Of a DNA stretch of 64,000 nt, positions 62,468 to 64,000 are shown piece after piece. The position numbers were made by a program, and so were the translations under genes. How positions within the stretch are numbered: the stretch's first letter is position 1; the number at the start of each line of letters is the position of its first letter. The notes under the pieces are model-generated. The model searched no databases. It was not told the origin of the DNA and saw only the letters and a list, made by a program, of their open reading frames with translations. The DNA comes from an uncultured Methylococcaceae bacterium. GTDB lineage: Bacteria > Pseudomonadota > Gammaproteobacteria > Methylococcales > Methylomonadaceae. The stretch spans positions 22,267-86,266 of the forward strand of contig CAIXAE010000002.1 in NCBI GenBank assembly GCA_903917345.1, read 5' to 3'.

Positions 62468-63955
62468 ATGATGCGATTTTTATTAAATTTATTAATAGTC
62501 AGTTTTATTCCCTCTCTGGCGCTAGCCACAGAGCAATCGAATATAATTTCACAAGCTCAACCATTAGATTTAACCAATCATTGGGCAGGTTACACTGCTT
62601 TGATAGTTTTTGCATTGGCCTATGTTTTGGCTATGACAGAAGAAGTAACTGAGTTAAAAAAATCTAAACCTATGGTGTTTGCAGCCAGTTTAATTTGGAT
62701 ATTAATTGCCATTGTTTATGTCAAAGGTGGTATGACAGAACAGGCAGGTATAGCGTTCAGAACTTCATTGGAGGGTTATGCCGAATTGTTTTTATTTATC
62801 ATGGTTTCCATGACCTATTTAAATGCGATGGAAGACAGAGGTGTGTTTAATAGCTTGCGGATTTGGCTACTGAGTAAAAACTTAACTTATAGACAATTAT
62901 TTTGGATTACGGGCTTCCAGTCGTTTTTTATATCTTCGGGTTGTAATAACCTTACGACAGCCTTGTTAATGGGTTCTGTGATTTTAGCGATGGGTAAAGG
63001 TAGTCCTCGCTTTGTTACCTTGTCTTGTATTAATGTCGTTGTTGCTTCTAATGCGGGTGGATCATTCAGTCCTTTCGGCGATATTACAACCTTATTAGTC
63101 TGGCAAAAAGGTGTGGTTCCTTTTACAGACTTTTTCTCTTTATTATTACCGGCTATCGTTAACTTTGTTATTCCAGCAACTATTATGAATTTCTTTATTC
63201 CTAAAGAAAGGCCCGCTGCTGTGTTAGAGGTTCAGGTTATGCAACGAGGTGGGTGGATGATTATCTTTTTATTCATTTTGACGATTATCACTTCGGCTTG
63301 TTTTGAAAACTTCTTAAAGTTACCCCCTGCAGCAGGCATGATGCTGGGTTTAACGTACCTTAAGTTTTTTAGTTACTATTTACAAAAAACACATGACCCC
63401 GCCTTAAGTACTGTTAGCTCAGATTTAACAGATATTGATGCAAATTACTCCTATTCTGAACAGTTAGCATTTGAGTCAGACTTAGTCCCTGATAAAAAAC
63501 CCGCTCAAGAACAACCGTTTGATATTTTTCAGAAAGTGGCAAACTTAGAATGGGATACGTTGTTATTTTTCTATGGCGTTATGGTCGCAGTGGGCGGGTT
63601 AAACTTTATTGGGTACTTAGTTGTTGCCTCCCATCATCTTTATGGCAGTATTGACCCAACGGTAGCTAACATTTTAGTGGGTGTGGCTTCAGCATTTGTT
63701 GATAATGGCACTATCATGTTATCTGTTCTCACAATGGAGCCTAATATTTCCCAAGGCCAATGGCTATTGGTGACTTTAACTGCGGGTGTAGGTGGAAGTT
63801 TATTAGCAGTCGGATCTGCTGCAGGTGTTGGTTTAATGGGGCAGGCCAAAGGTCTTTACACCTTTACTAGCCATTTGAAGTGGGCACCGGTCATCGCCTT
63901 AGGATATGCTGGCAGCATCATCACTCACTTTCTGATTAATGGGCGCTATTTCTAG
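62468..63955 (+). CDS. nhaD: NhaD-type Na+/H+ antiporter, copy 2
   Basis: This 495-residue paralogue has the same order of motifs as copy 1 (AMTEEVTELKKSKPMV, NNLTTALLMGSVILAMG, NAGGSFSPFGDITTLLVWQ, DTLLFFYGVMV, SAFVDNGTIMLSVL, GGSLLAVGSAAGVGLMG). The filter-like central motif keeps SPFGDITTL with an Asp as in characterised NhaD, whereas copy 1 has SPLGGISTL. About 35 extra acidic residues (about 305-350) enlarge the loop. It is separated from copy 1 by 91 bases, and the pair may be an operon. Confidence 0.93.
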   Translation: MMRFLLNLLIVSFIPSLALATEQSNIISQAQPLDLTNHWAGYTALIVFALAYVLAMTEEVTELKKSKPMVFAASLIWILIAIVYVKGGMTEQAGIAFRTSLEGYAELFLFIMVSMTYLNAMEDRGVFNSLRIWLLSKNLTYRQLFWITGFQSFFISSGCNNLTTALLMGSVILAMGKGSPRFVTLSCINVVVASNAGGSFSPFGDITTLLVWQKGVVPFTDFFSLLLPAIVNFVIPATIMNFFIPKERPAAVLEVQVMQRGGWMIIFLFILTIITSACFENFLKLPPAAGMMLGLTYLKFFSYYLQKTHDPALSTVSSDLTDIDANYSYSEQLAFESDLVPDKKPAQEQPFDIFQKVANLEWDTLLFFYGVMVAVGGLNFIGYLVVASHHLYGSIDPTVANILVGVASAFVDNGTIMLSVLTMEPNISQGQWLLVTLTAGVGGSLLAVGSAAGVGLMGQAKGLYTFTSHLKWAPVIALGYAGSIITHFLINGRYF

Positions 63956-64000
63956 TACGTTCATTAGTTTCTATTTGTAACAATAAGATTTACCTATAAA

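Overview
The window is a low-GC chromosomal segment (roughly 40% GC by eye) of a gammaproteobacterium. The gene order gyrA-serC-pheA-hisC-tyrA/aroA-cmk-rpsA-ihfB is the classical gammaproteobacterial arrangement. A lanthanide-type methanol dehydrogenase (xoxF), a methenyl-tetrahydrofolate cyclohydrolase (fchA) and an MfnE-like kinase coupled to pabB point to a methylotroph. A type I methanotroph (Methylococcales) is the most likely source, but no methane monooxygenase lies in the window, so methanotrophy itself is inferred.

Layout. 1-8.9 kb: end of gyrA, the aromatic/serine/histidine amino-acid cluster, cmk, rpsA and ihfB. 9-11.9 kb: Fur-box-controlled feoABC ferrous iron uptake. 11.9-15.1 kb: mepA and rep on the minus strand, with a strong candidate non-coding RNA or leader between them. 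15.2-19.1 kb: a sparse, gene-poor stretch with an fn3-domain hypothetical, a degenerate ~168-bp tandem repeat, a decayed DUF433/DUF5615 toxin-antitoxin pair, a channel-like membrane protein and phoH. 19.1-21.4 kb: a fatty acid desaturase and an O-acyltransferase, both apparently starting at TTG, then two identical tRNA-Thr genes. 21.7-26.4 kb: a YgiQ-family radical SAM protein, a spermidine-synthase-like methyltransferase, an Ala/Lys/Pro-rich anchored protein and a double-hotdog protein. 26.4-30.8 kb: a DabA/DabB inorganic-carbon pump. 31.2-40.3 kb: a long minus-strand run, starting with a PLP enzyme, a methyltransferase-PPK1 open frame, def, a GIY-YIG protein and a HAD protein, and ending in pgaB-pgaC-pgaD.

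40.5-48.5 kb: a 55-residue membrane protein, umuDC, a lytic-transglycosylase-like lipoprotein, an FKBP, rlmKL, acyP and the pabB-kinase pair. 48.6-53.2 kb: a DUF2959 coiled-coil protein, a small lipoprotein and two overlapping large membrane-associated GTPases, the least understood unit here. 53.2-57.9 kb: an adaptor-like periplasmic protein, xoxF, lpxH and a periplasmic cyclophilin. 58-60.5 kb: cysS-fchA and a Pro-Arg-His tRNA operon with a clear promoter. 60.5-60.95 kb: remnants of a tyrosine recombinase and a probable MerR regulator next to tRNA-His, the scar of a lost integrated element. 60.97-64 kb: two tandem NhaD-type Na+/H+ antiporters.

Functional links. XoxF oxidises methanol in the periplasm. 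FchA and the pabB/kinase pair serve folate-, methanopterin- and methanofuran-linked C1 transfer. DabAB would supply bicarbonate and NhaD manages sodium and protons. PgaBCD would make a matrix polysaccharide, although no PgaA porin is nearby.
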